A DNA stretch of 8,694 nt from JACCYQ01 sp036675565 (GCA_036675565.1 JAKFER010000123.1:1-8694), one strand, 5' to 3'; shown: positions 1-7,439, counted from the first letter of the stretch. Numbers and translations: made by a program. The notes: generated by a model from the sequence alone, not told the origin.

Positions 1-1008
1 ACTACTTATATTGTTACTGCAACTAACGGTCAGTGCACAGCGAAAGATACCATCACTATTAATGTTGCAGAATCCTTAACCATAAACACCATCAGTGATA
101 CAGCCATTTGTGGAGGCCAGGCAAGTATTGAATTAACAACAACCGCCGTTGCAGGTGCCACCTACAAATGGTCGCCTTCAACTGGCTTATCGAATCCAAA
201 TATAGCAAACCCCATTGCTTCACCAACTTCAACTACTAAATATGTAGTTACTGTTACCAGTGATGCTGGTTGTACCGGTTCCGATTCTGTAACCATCAGC
301 ATGAATGACCAGCCCACCATTACTTTAGGTGCTGACGCGGCTTATTGTGTTGGAGGTTCTTACCAGGTCCCGGGAGTTGCTAAAGATGCTACCAAAATCA
401 GCTGGTCACCCACAACAGGTTTATCAGATGCTACGATTGCAAACCCAATTGCTTCACCAACAACAACAACAACTTATATTGTTACAGCAACTAACGGTCA
501 ATGTACAGCGAAAGATACTATAACAATAAATGTTGCAGAATCGTTAACCATAAACACCATAAGTGATACAGCCATTTGTGGAGGCCAGGCAAGTATTGAA
601 TTAACTACTACCGTCGTTGCTGGTGCCACCTACAAATGGACGCCTTCATCTGGCTTATCCAATCCAAATATTGCAAACCCAATTGCTTCACCAACTTCAA
701 CTACTAAATATGTAGTTACTGTTACCAGTAGTGGAGGCTGCACCGGAACTGATTCAGTGACCATCAGCATGAATGACCAGCCAACTGTTTCTATTGGAGC
801 CGATGCCGCTTATTGTATTGGGGGCTCGTATCAAATTCCTGGAATAGTAAATAAAGCAACAAGCATCAGTTGGTCTCCATCAACTGGCTTATCAGATGCT
901 ACTATTATTAATCCATTGGCTTCACCCAAAACAACTACCACCTATATTGTTACTGCCACAAATGGTAATTGTGTAGCAAAAGATACCATGATTGTTTCAG
1001 TGGCATCA
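1..1008 (+). repeat. 468-bp tandem repeat (two-module, 156-residue super-repeat)
   Basis: Bases 73-540 and 541-1008 are successive units of exactly 468 bp, and bases 1-72 are the tail of an earlier unit. Anchors recur at this interval: the ACTTATATT-like motif at 4, 472 and 940, and ATGAATGACCAG at 301 and 769. Each unit encodes a 76-residue module followed by an 80-residue module. The first modules (73-300 and 541-768) differ by eye at about 22 of 228 bases, mostly at third codon positions. The second modules (301-540 and 769-1008) are more diverged. The next two modules (1009-1476) also total 468 bp but are only distantly similar, consistent with an older duplication. The array probably extends left of the window. 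Confidence 0.9.
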
Positions 1009-1989
1009 TCCATTCAGGTGACGCCTATTAACGATACGAGTGTATGTGCTGGCAGCGCTGTGCCTTTGACTGGAACATTAATACAAGATGCAACTTATCA
1101 ATGGAGCCCGGCAACAGGATTGTCAAATGCGACCATTCCTAATCCAATGGCATCGCCCGACAAAACAACAAATTATGTATTAACAGTTAGTACGCCTGAT
1201 GGTTGCCAGGGTAAAGATTCGGTTTTGGTAACAGTGGCTGAAAATCCCGTAATAACCATGAATAACGATGCTACTGTTTGTATGGGTGAAACGATCACAT
1301 TGCAAGCGCAATCTCCGGGTGCCAAGCAGTATCAATGGTCGCCTGCAACCGGATTATCAGATCCAAGAAATGCTAGACCGGTAGCAACAGTAAATGCTAC
1401 TACAACATATAGTGTAACGGTGACCAATACCAGCGGATGTGAAAGTACGGATGATGTTACCATCACAGCTGCACCGCTTCCAACCGTAAATATTTTAAAA
1501 CCAAATGATATTGACTGTGCCCACGGCGATGTGCAATTGCAGGCGAGTGGAGGTGCATCTTATCAATGGAGTCCGGCTATAGGTCTGGATGATCCAAATT
1601 CACCCAATCCAATTGCCAAACCAACAACTTCAACTGAGTATACAGTTACTGCAACTTCCGTAGATGGTTGTGAAGCTGAAGCATCCGTTATGGTGGATGT
1701 TAAAGCTTATCCAACAGAAACATTAAATATTCCATCTGCGTTTACTCCTAATGGTGATGGTTTAAATGATTGCTTCGGACTTCGTACCGCGAATTTGGTT
1801 AGTCCATTCCAGTTTGAAGTTTATAATCGCTGGGGACAGAAAGTATTTGAAACTTCCAATACCACTATATGTTGGGATGGTACTTTCAAAGGAACGGCGC
1901 AACCCGGCGATGCATATGTATGGCAGGTTAGAGTAAAAGGTGAATGTGGGGATACATACAAAAAAGGTACAGTGGTGTTGATCAGGTAA
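1..1989 (+). CDS. Modular surface protein with PKD/Ig-like repeats and T9SS type B sorting domain (5' end outside window)
   Basis: The reading frame is open from base 1 to the TAA at 1987-1989, giving 662 visible residues with no N-terminus. The ATG at 301 is an internal Met inside a repeat and not a start, because the upstream frame encodes the same kind of module. After a module tail (residues 1-24) come seven modules: 25-100, 101-180, 181-256, 257-336, 337-414, 415-492 and 493-570. Each has a WSP or WTP motif, an NP-[IVL]-A-x-P-like turn, a YxVT strand and two Cys about 50 residues apart, probably a disulfide. Residues 571-662 are a gliding motility-associated C-terminal domain, with FTPNGDGLND, YNRWGQKVF, CWDG and a final KGTVVLIR. 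In this family the domain directs export by the type IX secretion system to the cell surface. The likely role is a long adhesin or matrix protein; the ligand is unknown. The low-complexity Thr/Ser/Pro/Asn content is typical of such proteins. Confidence 0.9.
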   Translation, partial: TTYIVTATNGQCTAKDTITINVAESLTINTISDTAICGGQASIELTTTAVAGATYKWSPSTGLSNPNIANPIASPTSTTKYVVTVTSDAGCTGSDSVTISMNDQPTITLGADAAYCVGGSYQVPGVAKDATKISWSPTTGLSDATIANPIASPTTTTTYIVTATNGQCTAKDTITINVAESLTINTISDTAICGGQASIELTTTVVAGATYKWTPSSGLSNPNIANPIASPTSTTKYVVTVTSSGGCTGTDSVTISMNDQPTVSIGADAAYCIGGSYQIPGIVNKATSISWSPSTGLSDATIINPLASPKTTTTYIVTATNGNCVAKDTMIVSVASSIQVTPINDTSVCAGSAVPLTGTLIQDATYQWSPATGLSNATIPNPMASPDKTTNYVLTVSTPDGCQGKDSVLVTVAENPVITMNNDATVCMGETITLQAQSPGAKQYQWSPATGLSDPRNARPVATVNATTTYSVTVTNTSGCESTDDVTITAAPLPTVNILKPNDIDCAHGDVQLQASGGASYQWSPAIGLDDPNSPNPIAKPTTSTEYTVTATSVDGCEAEASVMVDVKAYPTETLNIPSAFTPNGDGLNDCFGLRTANLVSPFQFEVYNRWGQKVFETSNTTICWDGTFKGTAQPGDAYVWQVRVKGECGDTYKKGTVVLIR

Positions 1990-2229
1990 TTTGAATTACC
2001 TGATGAGCATAAATGTTCCTTTGAGGTTTACATTTTCACAAACTGTTTTGCCCGTTATTTGGTAAATATAAACGCCGGCTTCCTGGTTTATTCCTTTATA
2101 TTTTCCATCCCAGCAGTTATTTGAGTTGTCAGTATAAAAGATCTTTTGACCCCATCGATTGTAAATACTGAAATTCAATGATTCCATATTACCCCAATGT
2201 TTTATACCAAAGCAATCATTTAAACCATC
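1756..2229. repeat. Inverted 20-bp identical copies in the two sorting-domain coding regions
   Basis: The 20 bases at 1756-1775, encoding the DGLNDC part of the first gene's sorting domain, recur exactly on the opposite strand at 2210-2229, in the same place of the second gene's domain. The copies are separated by 434 bases, which include the palindrome at 1981-2004. The codon-level identity fits recent common ancestry or gene conversion between the two C-terminal cassettes. Outside this stretch the identity is clearly lower. Confidence 0.8.
1981..2004. repeat. Perfect inverted repeat spanning both convergent stop codons
   Basis: The 11-base arm ATCAGGTAATT (1981-1991) is matched exactly by AATTACCTGAT (1994-2004) around a central TG. 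It can be drawn as a 10-bp stem with a four-base loop. It contains the TAA of the rightward gene (1987-1989) and the TAA of the leftward gene (complement of 1996-1998). Both genes end with the same codons for Ile-Arg-stop followed by TT, so the symmetry partly reflects homologous 3' ends meeting head-on. It might act as a bidirectional hairpin at the mRNA ends. There is no T-tract on either side, so a classical intrinsic terminator is not supported. Confidence 0.85.
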
Positions 2230-4878
2230 ATTGTTTGGGGTAAAAGCATTGTAGATAAAATTATTTGCAGCCCCTGTAAAATTTACCTGGATGGTTACAG
2301 AATCTTTAGCGGAGCACCCGTATTGATCCGTTCCTGTAACAATATATTTTGTAGTTGTTTGGGGACTTGCTATTGGATTGGCTCTATCCGCAAAATCCAA
2401 TCCCTGGGCCGGCCACCATTCAAAACTTATTCCACCATTCGCCATTAATTGTGAAAAACTGTTAGAACAATCAATATCATTTGTACTTGAAGCAATAACC
2501 TGGGGATTGGTTAAAACTTGTATGGTTGTTGAAAGTTCTGAAGTTTGATTGCATCCGAGTTCAGTGATTTTCACCTTGAAAGTTGTCTCATTGTCAATAT
2601 ATGCAGTTGGGTCAGAAATATTCGCATTATCAATCATATTGGATGGCGTCCACTCATACACATCACCACCATCTGCCCAAAGGTTAATTGGGTTTCCTTC
2701 ACAAATTGCAGTAGAAGGAGATACAGAAAAAAGCGGTGCCGGTTTTATATTTATTTGAATTGAATCAACATGAACGCAATCAAACTGGTCTAAAATGCTG
2801 ACCATATATTTCGTATTCGTTTGGGGAGAGGCATTAGGATTAGATACTGCTGCATTATCCAATGAGCCGGCAGGTGACCATGCATATGATATTCCACCTT
2901 CCATTCCTAATTGAACGGTGCTGTTTGTACAGATTAAGGTATCGTTGGTTTTAATAATGGTTGGTAAAGGATAAGTCTCTACTATCACGGAATCTTTAAT
3001 TAAACAACCTTTGTCCGATTGTCCTTCCACAAAAAATTTGGTTGTCTCAAAAACCGTTGCCCTGGCATTTGCTTCATTTGGATTTTGAAATAAGTTTGAT
3101 GGTGTCCAGGAGTATGTTTGAGTGCCAGAAGCTTTTAAATTAACGTCCGAACCTGAACATACCGTTTGTGCTCCTGTCACATTTAATACAGGTTTGTCAA
3201 TATTTATTGCAATAGTTTCTTCTTTTATTTTTATGGGAGAAAAATTAATTTCATCCAAAGCAAAATCACTTACCTGCATCTGATCATTGCGGTTAATAAT
3301 AGCAAGATATATCTGCGTTTTATTACCTGAATTCCAATTACCCTGAATATTTTTCCAATTGCATGGGGTTAATGTTTCATCCAAAATATCAATGGTGTGA
3401 TCATCTATTGTTAATGCTATTTGAAGATTATTACTTGTACTTAAAGTTTGTATCCAGGCAGAAAATGAATAGTTGGTATGTGGAGTTACTTCAATCATTT
3501 GCCTCCAGATAACTTTTTCCTTATCAATAGAGCCTTTTATCATTAACATATTTCCGGATCCGGAGCTTTTGTCTTTACAATTCTTCATTTGGTTATTCCA
3601 ACTTGAAGACGATGTACCAATATAATACTGGCCATTTGAAGTGTTAGTGGTGGCAAATTGATATGCACTCTCAAAAAATTGATTACCTGATGAAAAATCG
3701 CCGTTTCTAACCAGGTTTTCTCCATTAAAAACACCTGTAAACTGGTATGTAATGGGTTCAGTTGCTGAAGAAACAGGATTTGGGCTGCTGGGATTGTCCA
3801 AAAAATCAACCGGGTTCCAACAAAAATCCGATGAAGGTTTTGTCAGCAGTTGCAAAGAACTGCCAAAACAAATTGTCGTATCCGGTGTAAGAATAATATC
3901 ATCTTGTTCAACATTGAACTGAATATTTTTTATGACCGTATCTGCAGTGACATTGCGGAGAACATATTTTACAGTATACGTACCAGGAACAGTATATTGG
4001 TGGGTCGGGTTAGGCTGGTCGGTTACGGTAACACCATCACCAAAGTTCCAGTAATTATCTTTTGTTTGGTTGTCGAAGTCTGTAAACTGAATATTTAAAG
4101 GATTGCAAGGGTTTTGTTTGTAGGAGAAATCGATTTTTTTATTGATAATAATATTACAGGAATCAATAGTAAAAACGCAATTACTGTTTGTCTTGTTTAC
4201 AGCTGCTGCCCCACCTAATGTGCCATTCCAATTGTTATTTCCCTGTTTATTGACAAGATCCTCAAATGAATAATAAGCCAGGAGTCCGGCTTGTGCAGAT
4301 GGAGAAGGAAATGGTATGGTCACCATTGAATTTTGGATTTGTAACTGTGTTCTGGCAATATTCCAGATTTTTACTTCATTTACATACCCGATAAAATTTT
4401 CATTATATGCCTGGTTTTCATAAAATCCAATCCTTGTTTGCCAGTTATTTTGATAAAGATTACCCGATGCAGCAACCTGGCTCATTAAATAACCATTTCT
4501 ATAAAACTTTAATGTAGTTCCGTCATAAACCATGGCCACATGGTAGATTTTATTCAATTCAATTTCACAGATCGGTGGAGTAATAAAATATCCATTTGAA
4601 GTTGTGATTTCTGCACTATTTGGTCTTAATAAATAATTTGCATCAGTAGGACCATCATGCTTTGAAACAATGTCTCCAGCATATAAACGCCCTCCAGAAT
4701 AAGGAGTCGTTCTATTAATTAATGCTTCAACGGTCAATTTATTGCCGGGAACATCCAGGTCTCCGATACTGATGTAAGAAGGCATTGAAGGCAGTGAAAG
4801 CCAATTATTACAAGTTACTTGCGCAGTTAATATATATTGAAAACAAATGGTAATTACCAGGCTAAGGATAATTTTCAT
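1996..4878 (-). CDS. Secreted LamG/PKD multidomain protein with T9SS type B sorting domain
   Basis: This is a complete 960-residue protein. Residues 1-19 form a signal peptide: Lys at position 2, a hydrophobic core, and LTA-Q as the likely cleavage site. Residues about 31-235 resemble a LamG/concanavalin-like lectin fold, with motifs such as HVAMVYDG, FYRNG, GYVNEVKIWN and LLAYYSFED. Residues about 246-323 are a PKD domain with the signature YWNFGDG (276-282) and HQYTVPGTYTV. Residues 324-383 begin a PKD-like module that seems to be interrupted by a jelly-roll-like domain (about 387-547, from NLVRNGDFS to DFALDEINF) and resumed at 548-563. Four further modules follow (about 563-636, 637-711, 712-790 and 791-866), then the gliding motility-associated sorting domain (867-960) ending in KGTFMLIR. 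The domains predict a surface-exposed glycan-binding or adhesive protein exported by Sec and then the type IX system. No catalytic domain is recognised. No Shine-Dalgarno is seen before the ATG; upstream is A/C-rich. The convergent partner is a related surface protein. Confidence 0.92.
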   Translation of the reverse strand: MKIILSLVITICFQYILTAQVTCNNWLSLPSMPSYISIGDLDVPGNKLTVEALINRTTPYSGGRLYAGDIVSKHDGPTDANYLLRPNSAEITTSNGYFITPPICEIELNKIYHVAMVYDGTTLKFYRNGYLMSQVAASGNLYQNNWQTRIGFYENQAYNENFIGYVNEVKIWNIARTQLQIQNSMVTIPFPSPSAQAGLLAYYSFEDLVNKQGNNNWNGTLGGAAAVNKTNSNCVFTIDSCNIIINKKIDFSYKQNPCNPLNIQFTDFDNQTKDNYWNFGDGVTVTDQPNPTHQYTVPGTYTVKYVLRNVTADTVIKNIQFNVEQDDIILTPDTTICFGSSLQLLTKPSSDFCWNPVDFLDNPSSPNPVSSATEPITYQFTGVFNGENLVRNGDFSSGNQFFESAYQFATTNTSNGQYYIGTSSSSWNNQMKNCKDKSSGSGNMLMIKGSIDKEKVIWRQMIEVTPHTNYSFSAWIQTLSTSNNLQIALTIDDHTIDILDETLTPCNWKNIQGNWNSGNKTQIYLAIINRNDQMQVSDFALDEINFSPIKIKEETIAINIDKPVLNVTGAQTVCSGSDVNLKASGTQTYSWTPSNLFQNPNEANARATVFETTKFFVEGQSDKGCLIKDSVIVETYPLPTIIKTNDTLICTNSTVQLGMEGGISYAWSPAGSLDNAAVSNPNASPQTNTKYMVSILDQFDCVHVDSIQINIKPAPLFSVSPSTAICEGNPINLWADGGDVYEWTPSNMIDNANISDPTAYIDNETTFKVKITELGCNQTSELSTTIQVLTNPQVIASSTNDIDCSNSFSQLMANGGISFEWWPAQGLDFADRANPIASPQTTTKYIVTGTDQYGCSAKDSVTIQVNFTGAANNFIYNAFTPNNDGLNDCFGIKHWGNMESLNFSIYNRWGQKIFYTDNSNNCWDGKYKGINQEAGVYIYQITGKTVCENVNLKGTFMLIR

Positions 4879-5051
4879 AGTTGGTTTTGGTTAAAATGGG
4901 ATTGTAAGATATGATTTGTATAGTATTAATCAAATCAGTATTAATACAAATAAACGAAGCAGAATTATGAAAGAAAAAAGAATATTATCCAATTTTTAAA
5001 TGTTATGTAAACCGAAGGGTAAATAAATTATTTTTGCGCCAATCATTTTTT
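4879..5051. promoter_or_regulatory. Divergent intergenic region with overlapping short inverted repeats
   Basis: This 173-bp AT-rich spacer separates the leftward surface protein gene from the rightward sugar operon. It contains ATTTGTAT at 4914-4921 and its complement ATACAAAT at 4944-4951. It also has TGATTTG (4912-4918) paired with CAAATCA (4931-4937), a 10-base palindrome GTATTAATAC (4938-4947), and a direct repeat AGTATTAAT at 4922 and 4937. Such nested symmetry could be an operator or leader hairpin, but AT-rich DNA produces it by chance fairly often. I could not find a convincing promoter for the leftward gene here, although one is expected. Confidence 0.4.
5029..5036 (+). promoter_or_regulatory. 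Candidate Bacteroidota -7 promoter box for the CDP-sugar operon
   Basis: TATTTTTG matches the Bacteroidota primary sigma -7 consensus TAnnTTTG exactly. Transcription would begin near 5042-5045, leaving a leader of only about 7-10 bases before the ATG at 5052. No clear -33 TTTG element is seen at the usual distance, so the call rests on one box and its position. If right, it excludes the upstream TTG at 5034 as the start of rfbF, because that codon lies inside the promoter. Confidence 0.45.
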
Positions 5052-5828
5052 ATGAAAGTTGTATTATTTGCAGGTGGCTTAGGAACAAGGATTGCTGAAG
5101 AAACGGAAACCCGTCCCAAACCCATGGTTGAAATTGGAGGAAAACCCATTTTATGGCATATCATGAAAATATACAGCCATTATGGTTTTAATGATTTTAT
5201 TATCTGCCTGGGTTATAAGGGTTACCTGATAAAGGAATATTTTATGCACTATTACTTGCATAATTCCGATATCACAATAGAACTTGGAAGTAACAAGGTG
5301 GATGTACATCATAGCAAAATTGAGCAATTTAAAGTAACGCTGGTTGATACAGGGTTGGAAACCAAAACAGCAGGACGATTAAAAAGAATTGAGAAATATA
5401 TCGGTAACGAAGATTTTATGTTAACATATGGTGATGGAGTGGCCGATATTAATTTAAATGAATTAAAAGATTTTCATAAACAACATGGTAAAATAGCTAC
5501 GGTAACAGCAGTTCAACCAGAAGCAAGATTTGGCGGATTAGAAATTAGCGAGGAAGGAAGTGTTACTACGTTTAAGGAAAAACCAAAAGGTGATGGAAAA
5601 TGGATCAATGGCGGTTTTTTTGTTTTAAAGCCGGAAGTTTTCAAATACCTGGATGGAAATATGGATAATATTATGTGGGAAGATAAGCCAATGGAAAACC
5701 TGGCAAATGATCATCAATTAATGGCATACAAACACCAGGGATTTTGGAAATGCATGGATGCAATGAGAGATAAGTTGGAACTTGAAGATCTATGGCAATC
5801 GAACCAGGCAAAATGGCATACGTGGTAA
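5052..5828 (+). CDS. rfbF: Glucose-1-phosphate cytidylyltransferase
   Basis: It makes CDP-glucose and pyrophosphate from CTP and alpha-D-glucose-1-phosphate, the entry step to CDP-deoxysugars in the cytoplasm. The protein has 258 residues, the usual length for RfbF/DdhA. The nucleotidyltransferase signature GGLGTR lies at 8-13, followed by RPKPMVEIGGKPILWHIM (21-38). YGDGVAD (126-132) carries the metal-binding Asp. ARFGGL (159-163 region), KEKP, WINGGFFV (184-191) and the C-terminal WKCMDAMRDK (232-241) are typical of cytidylyltransferases in this family and distinguish it from RmlA and GalU. The ATG at 5052 is preferred over the in-frame TTG at 5034: it puts the beta-strand MKVVLFAGG at the N-terminus, as in homologues, and a promoter box overlaps the TTG. 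No Shine-Dalgarno is visible. It is the first gene of the operon and overlaps the start of rfbG. Confidence 0.95.
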   Translation: MKVVLFAGGLGTRIAEETETRPKPMVEIGGKPILWHIMKIYSHYGFNDFIICLGYKGYLIKEYFMHYYLHNSDITIELGSNKVDVHHSKIEQFKVTLVDTGLETKTAGRLKRIEKYIGNEDFMLTYGDGVADINLNELKDFHKQHGKIATVTAVQPEARFGGLEISEEGSVTTFKEKPKGDGKWINGGFFVLKPEVFKYLDGNMDNIMWEDKPMENLANDHQLMAYKHQGFWKCMDAMRDKLELEDLWQSNQAKWHTW

Positions 5829-6898
5829 ATATTCAATTTTTAAAAGATAATTTTCAAAACAAAAAAATCTTTATCACCGGTCATACAGGTTTTAAAGGTT
5901 CATGGCTAATGGCATGCCTGCATTTGGCAGGTGCTGAACTAAAAGGCTATTCACTTGAGCCGGATCTGCCTAACAGTCTTTTTAGTTTGTTGAATGACGT
6001 TATAAATTGTAAGTCTGCTATTGCAGATATTCGGAACAGGCAACGTCTCAAAGATGAAATTCATGATTTTCAACCAGATTTTATTTTCCACCTGGCTGCC
6101 CAGCCACTCGTAAGAAGATCATATGAAATACCAGCTGATACATTTGATGTAAATGTTACAGGAACCGCGAATCTGCTGGAAGCTATTATCGAACTTAAAA
6201 ACCCTTGTACTATTGTAGTTATTACTACAGATAAAGTTTATAAGAATATAGAAGATCATATTTTGTATAATGAAAATGATATTTTGGGTGGATATGATCC
6301 TTACAGTGCAAGTAAAGCATGTACTGAATTAGTTGTTGATTCTTTCAGAAATTCTTTTTTTAACCCTGAAGTTTATAATCATCATAAAAAAGGATTGACA
6401 AGTGCAAGGGCAGGAAATGTAATTGGAGGTGGGGATTGGAATAAAGATCGAATTGTACCGGATATCATTCGTTCTTTGACTGAAGGTAAATCAATCGAAA
6501 TACGAAATCCGTCTTCAGTACGTCCATGGCAATTTGTATTAGAACCCATTGCGGGATATTTACAATTAGCATCTGCTTTAAAATCCCAACCCATTCAATT
6601 CAATCATGCATTTAATTTTGGTCCCTATCCTGATGATCATATTACCGTAAAAGAATTAGTTGGTATAGCCATTGATACCTGGGGGCATGGGAGTTGGCAT
6701 GATGCCTCAACTTACAATCAACCACATGAAGCGGGGCTATTGAAATTGGATATAACTAAAGCAATTAATGAATTGAACTGGAAACCAAAACTAAATGCAG
6801 CCCAGGCAATTGAATGGACTGTAGATTGGTATAAGCAAAAACCGGCTGATCAAATGAAATATACTTTTCAACAGGTAAATGAGTATTTCTCTCTATGA
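5813..6898 (+). CDS. rfbG: CDP-glucose 4,6-dehydratase
   Basis: This extended short-chain dehydrogenase turns CDP-glucose into CDP-4-keto-6-deoxy-D-glucose using tightly bound NAD. From the ATG at 5813 it has 361 residues, near the family norm. The dinucleotide-binding loop is TGHTGFKGSW (22-31), the typical RfbG form of GxxGxxG. HLAAQPLVRRSY lies at 93-104. The catalytic TTDKVYKN (138-145) carries the Asp-Lys pair of CDP-glucose dehydratases where RmlB has Asp-Glu. YSASK (164-168) is the YxxxK motif. SARAGNVIGGGDW (197-209) and RPWQFVLEPIAGYL (237-250) are also family hallmarks. The start is uncertain: ATG at 5792 (368 residues), ATG at 5813 or GTG at 5822 are all in frame, and all overlap the end of rfbF (by 37, 16 or 7 bases). 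The stop overlaps the start of the next gene as ATGA, implying translational coupling. Confidence 0.94.
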   Translation: MAYVVNIQFLKDNFQNKKIFITGHTGFKGSWLMACLHLAGAELKGYSLEPDLPNSLFSLLNDVINCKSAIADIRNRQRLKDEIHDFQPDFIFHLAAQPLVRRSYEIPADTFDVNVTGTANLLEAIIELKNPCTIVVITTDKVYKNIEDHILYNENDILGGYDPYSASKACTELVVDSFRNSFFNPEVYNHHKKGLTSARAGNVIGGGDWNKDRIVPDIIRSLTEGKSIEIRNPSSVRPWQFVLEPIAGYLQLASALKSQPIQFNHAFNFGPYPDDHITVKELVGIAIDTWGHGSWHDASTYNQPHEAGLLKLDITKAINELNWKPKLNAAQAIEWTVDWYKQKPADQMKYTFQQVNEYFSL

Positions 6899-7437
6899 AA
6901 TTTTTACCCAACAAATTGATTGGCAGTTTTACGATCCAGCTTGATCCGATAAAAGATGACAGGGGTTGGTTTGCACGCTATTATTGTAAAAAAGAATTTT
7001 CATTAATTGGGCATGAAAAAGAATGGGTTCAAATGAATCATTCTTTTTCCATTAAAAAAGGAACTATCCGGGGAATGCACTTTCAAAAACCTCCTTATAG
7101 TGAAATCAAATTAGTGAGATGTATTCATGGTTCTGTATTTGATGTGATCGTGGATCTGCGTAAGGATTCTCCGACTTTTTTACAATGGTATGGTGTGGAA
7201 CTTTCTGCGGAAAATAAATTGATGATGTATATACCAGAAGGTTTTGCACATGGCTTTCAGACTTTGGAAGATAACTGTGGTTTACTTTATATGCACACAG
7301 CATATTATTCACCAGAAGCTGAGAGTGGTTTAAAATATAATGATCCACTAATAAATATTTCCTGGCCGATGGAAGTGACAGAAATTTCATTTAGGGATGA
7401 TAATCATGATTTACTGGAAAAATTCAATGGTTTATAA
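6895..7437 (+). CDS. rfbC: RmlC-type nucleotide-sugar 3,5-epimerase
   Basis: This 180-residue cupin belongs to the dTDP-4-dehydrorhamnose 3,5-epimerase family, whose members are usually about 180 residues. Visible family motifs are DDRGWFARYY (21-30), IRGMHFQKPPYSEIKLVR (58-75), GSVFDVIVDLRKDSPTF (79-95), IPEGFAHGF (113-121) and YYSPEAE (137-143). By motif alignment with enterobacterial RmlC, the likely catalytic His is H62, its Asp partner D168 in SFRDD, the substrate-binding Lys K72, and the acid Tyr in the YY pair at 137-138. These assignments are from memory of the family. It lies between a CDP-glucose dehydratase and a sugar C-methyltransferase, so the substrate is probably CDP-4-keto-6-deoxyglucose rather than the dTDP sugar. 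Whether it epimerises C3, C5 or both cannot be read from the sequence. It starts in a four-base ATGA overlap with rfbG. Confidence 0.9.
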   Translation: MKFLPNKLIGSFTIQLDPIKDDRGWFARYYCKKEFSLIGHEKEWVQMNHSFSIKKGTIRGMHFQKPPYSEIKLVRCIHGSVFDVIVDLRKDSPTFLQWYGVELSAENKLMMYIPEGFAHGFQTLEDNCGLLYMHTAYYSPEAESGLKYNDPLINISWPMEVTEISFRDDNHDLLEKFNGL

Positions 7438-7439
7438 TT

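Noticed and set aside
301..303. ATG at 301 as the start of the first surface protein gene
   Set aside because: The frame is open to base 1 and encodes the same repeat modules. The same ATG recurs at 769 inside the next repeat unit, so it is an internal Met.
458..472. (CAA)5 trinucleotide run as a phase-variation tract
   Set aside because: It encodes a Thr stretch in frame; gain or loss of units would not shift the reading frame, and the run is short.
1981..2004. Calling the palindrome a rho-independent terminator
   Set aside because: The stem is AT-rich and no T-tract follows on either strand. The symmetry is also explained by the two homologous gene ends.
2545..2763. Open frames on the plus strand opposite the 960-residue gene (also 3850-4098)
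   Set aside because: They lie wholly within a well-supported gene with recognised domains, and their translations show no motif or family resemblance.
5034..5051. TTG at 5034 as the start of rfbF
   Set aside because: It would add six residues before the conserved N-terminal strand, and it lies inside the candidate -7 promoter box. The ATG at 5052 fits homologues better.
7106..7390. Minus-strand open frames opposite the epimerase and methyltransferase (also 6382-6594, 7787-8062, 8349-8600)
   Set aside because: They are antisense to conserved enzyme genes and their translations have no recognisable features.
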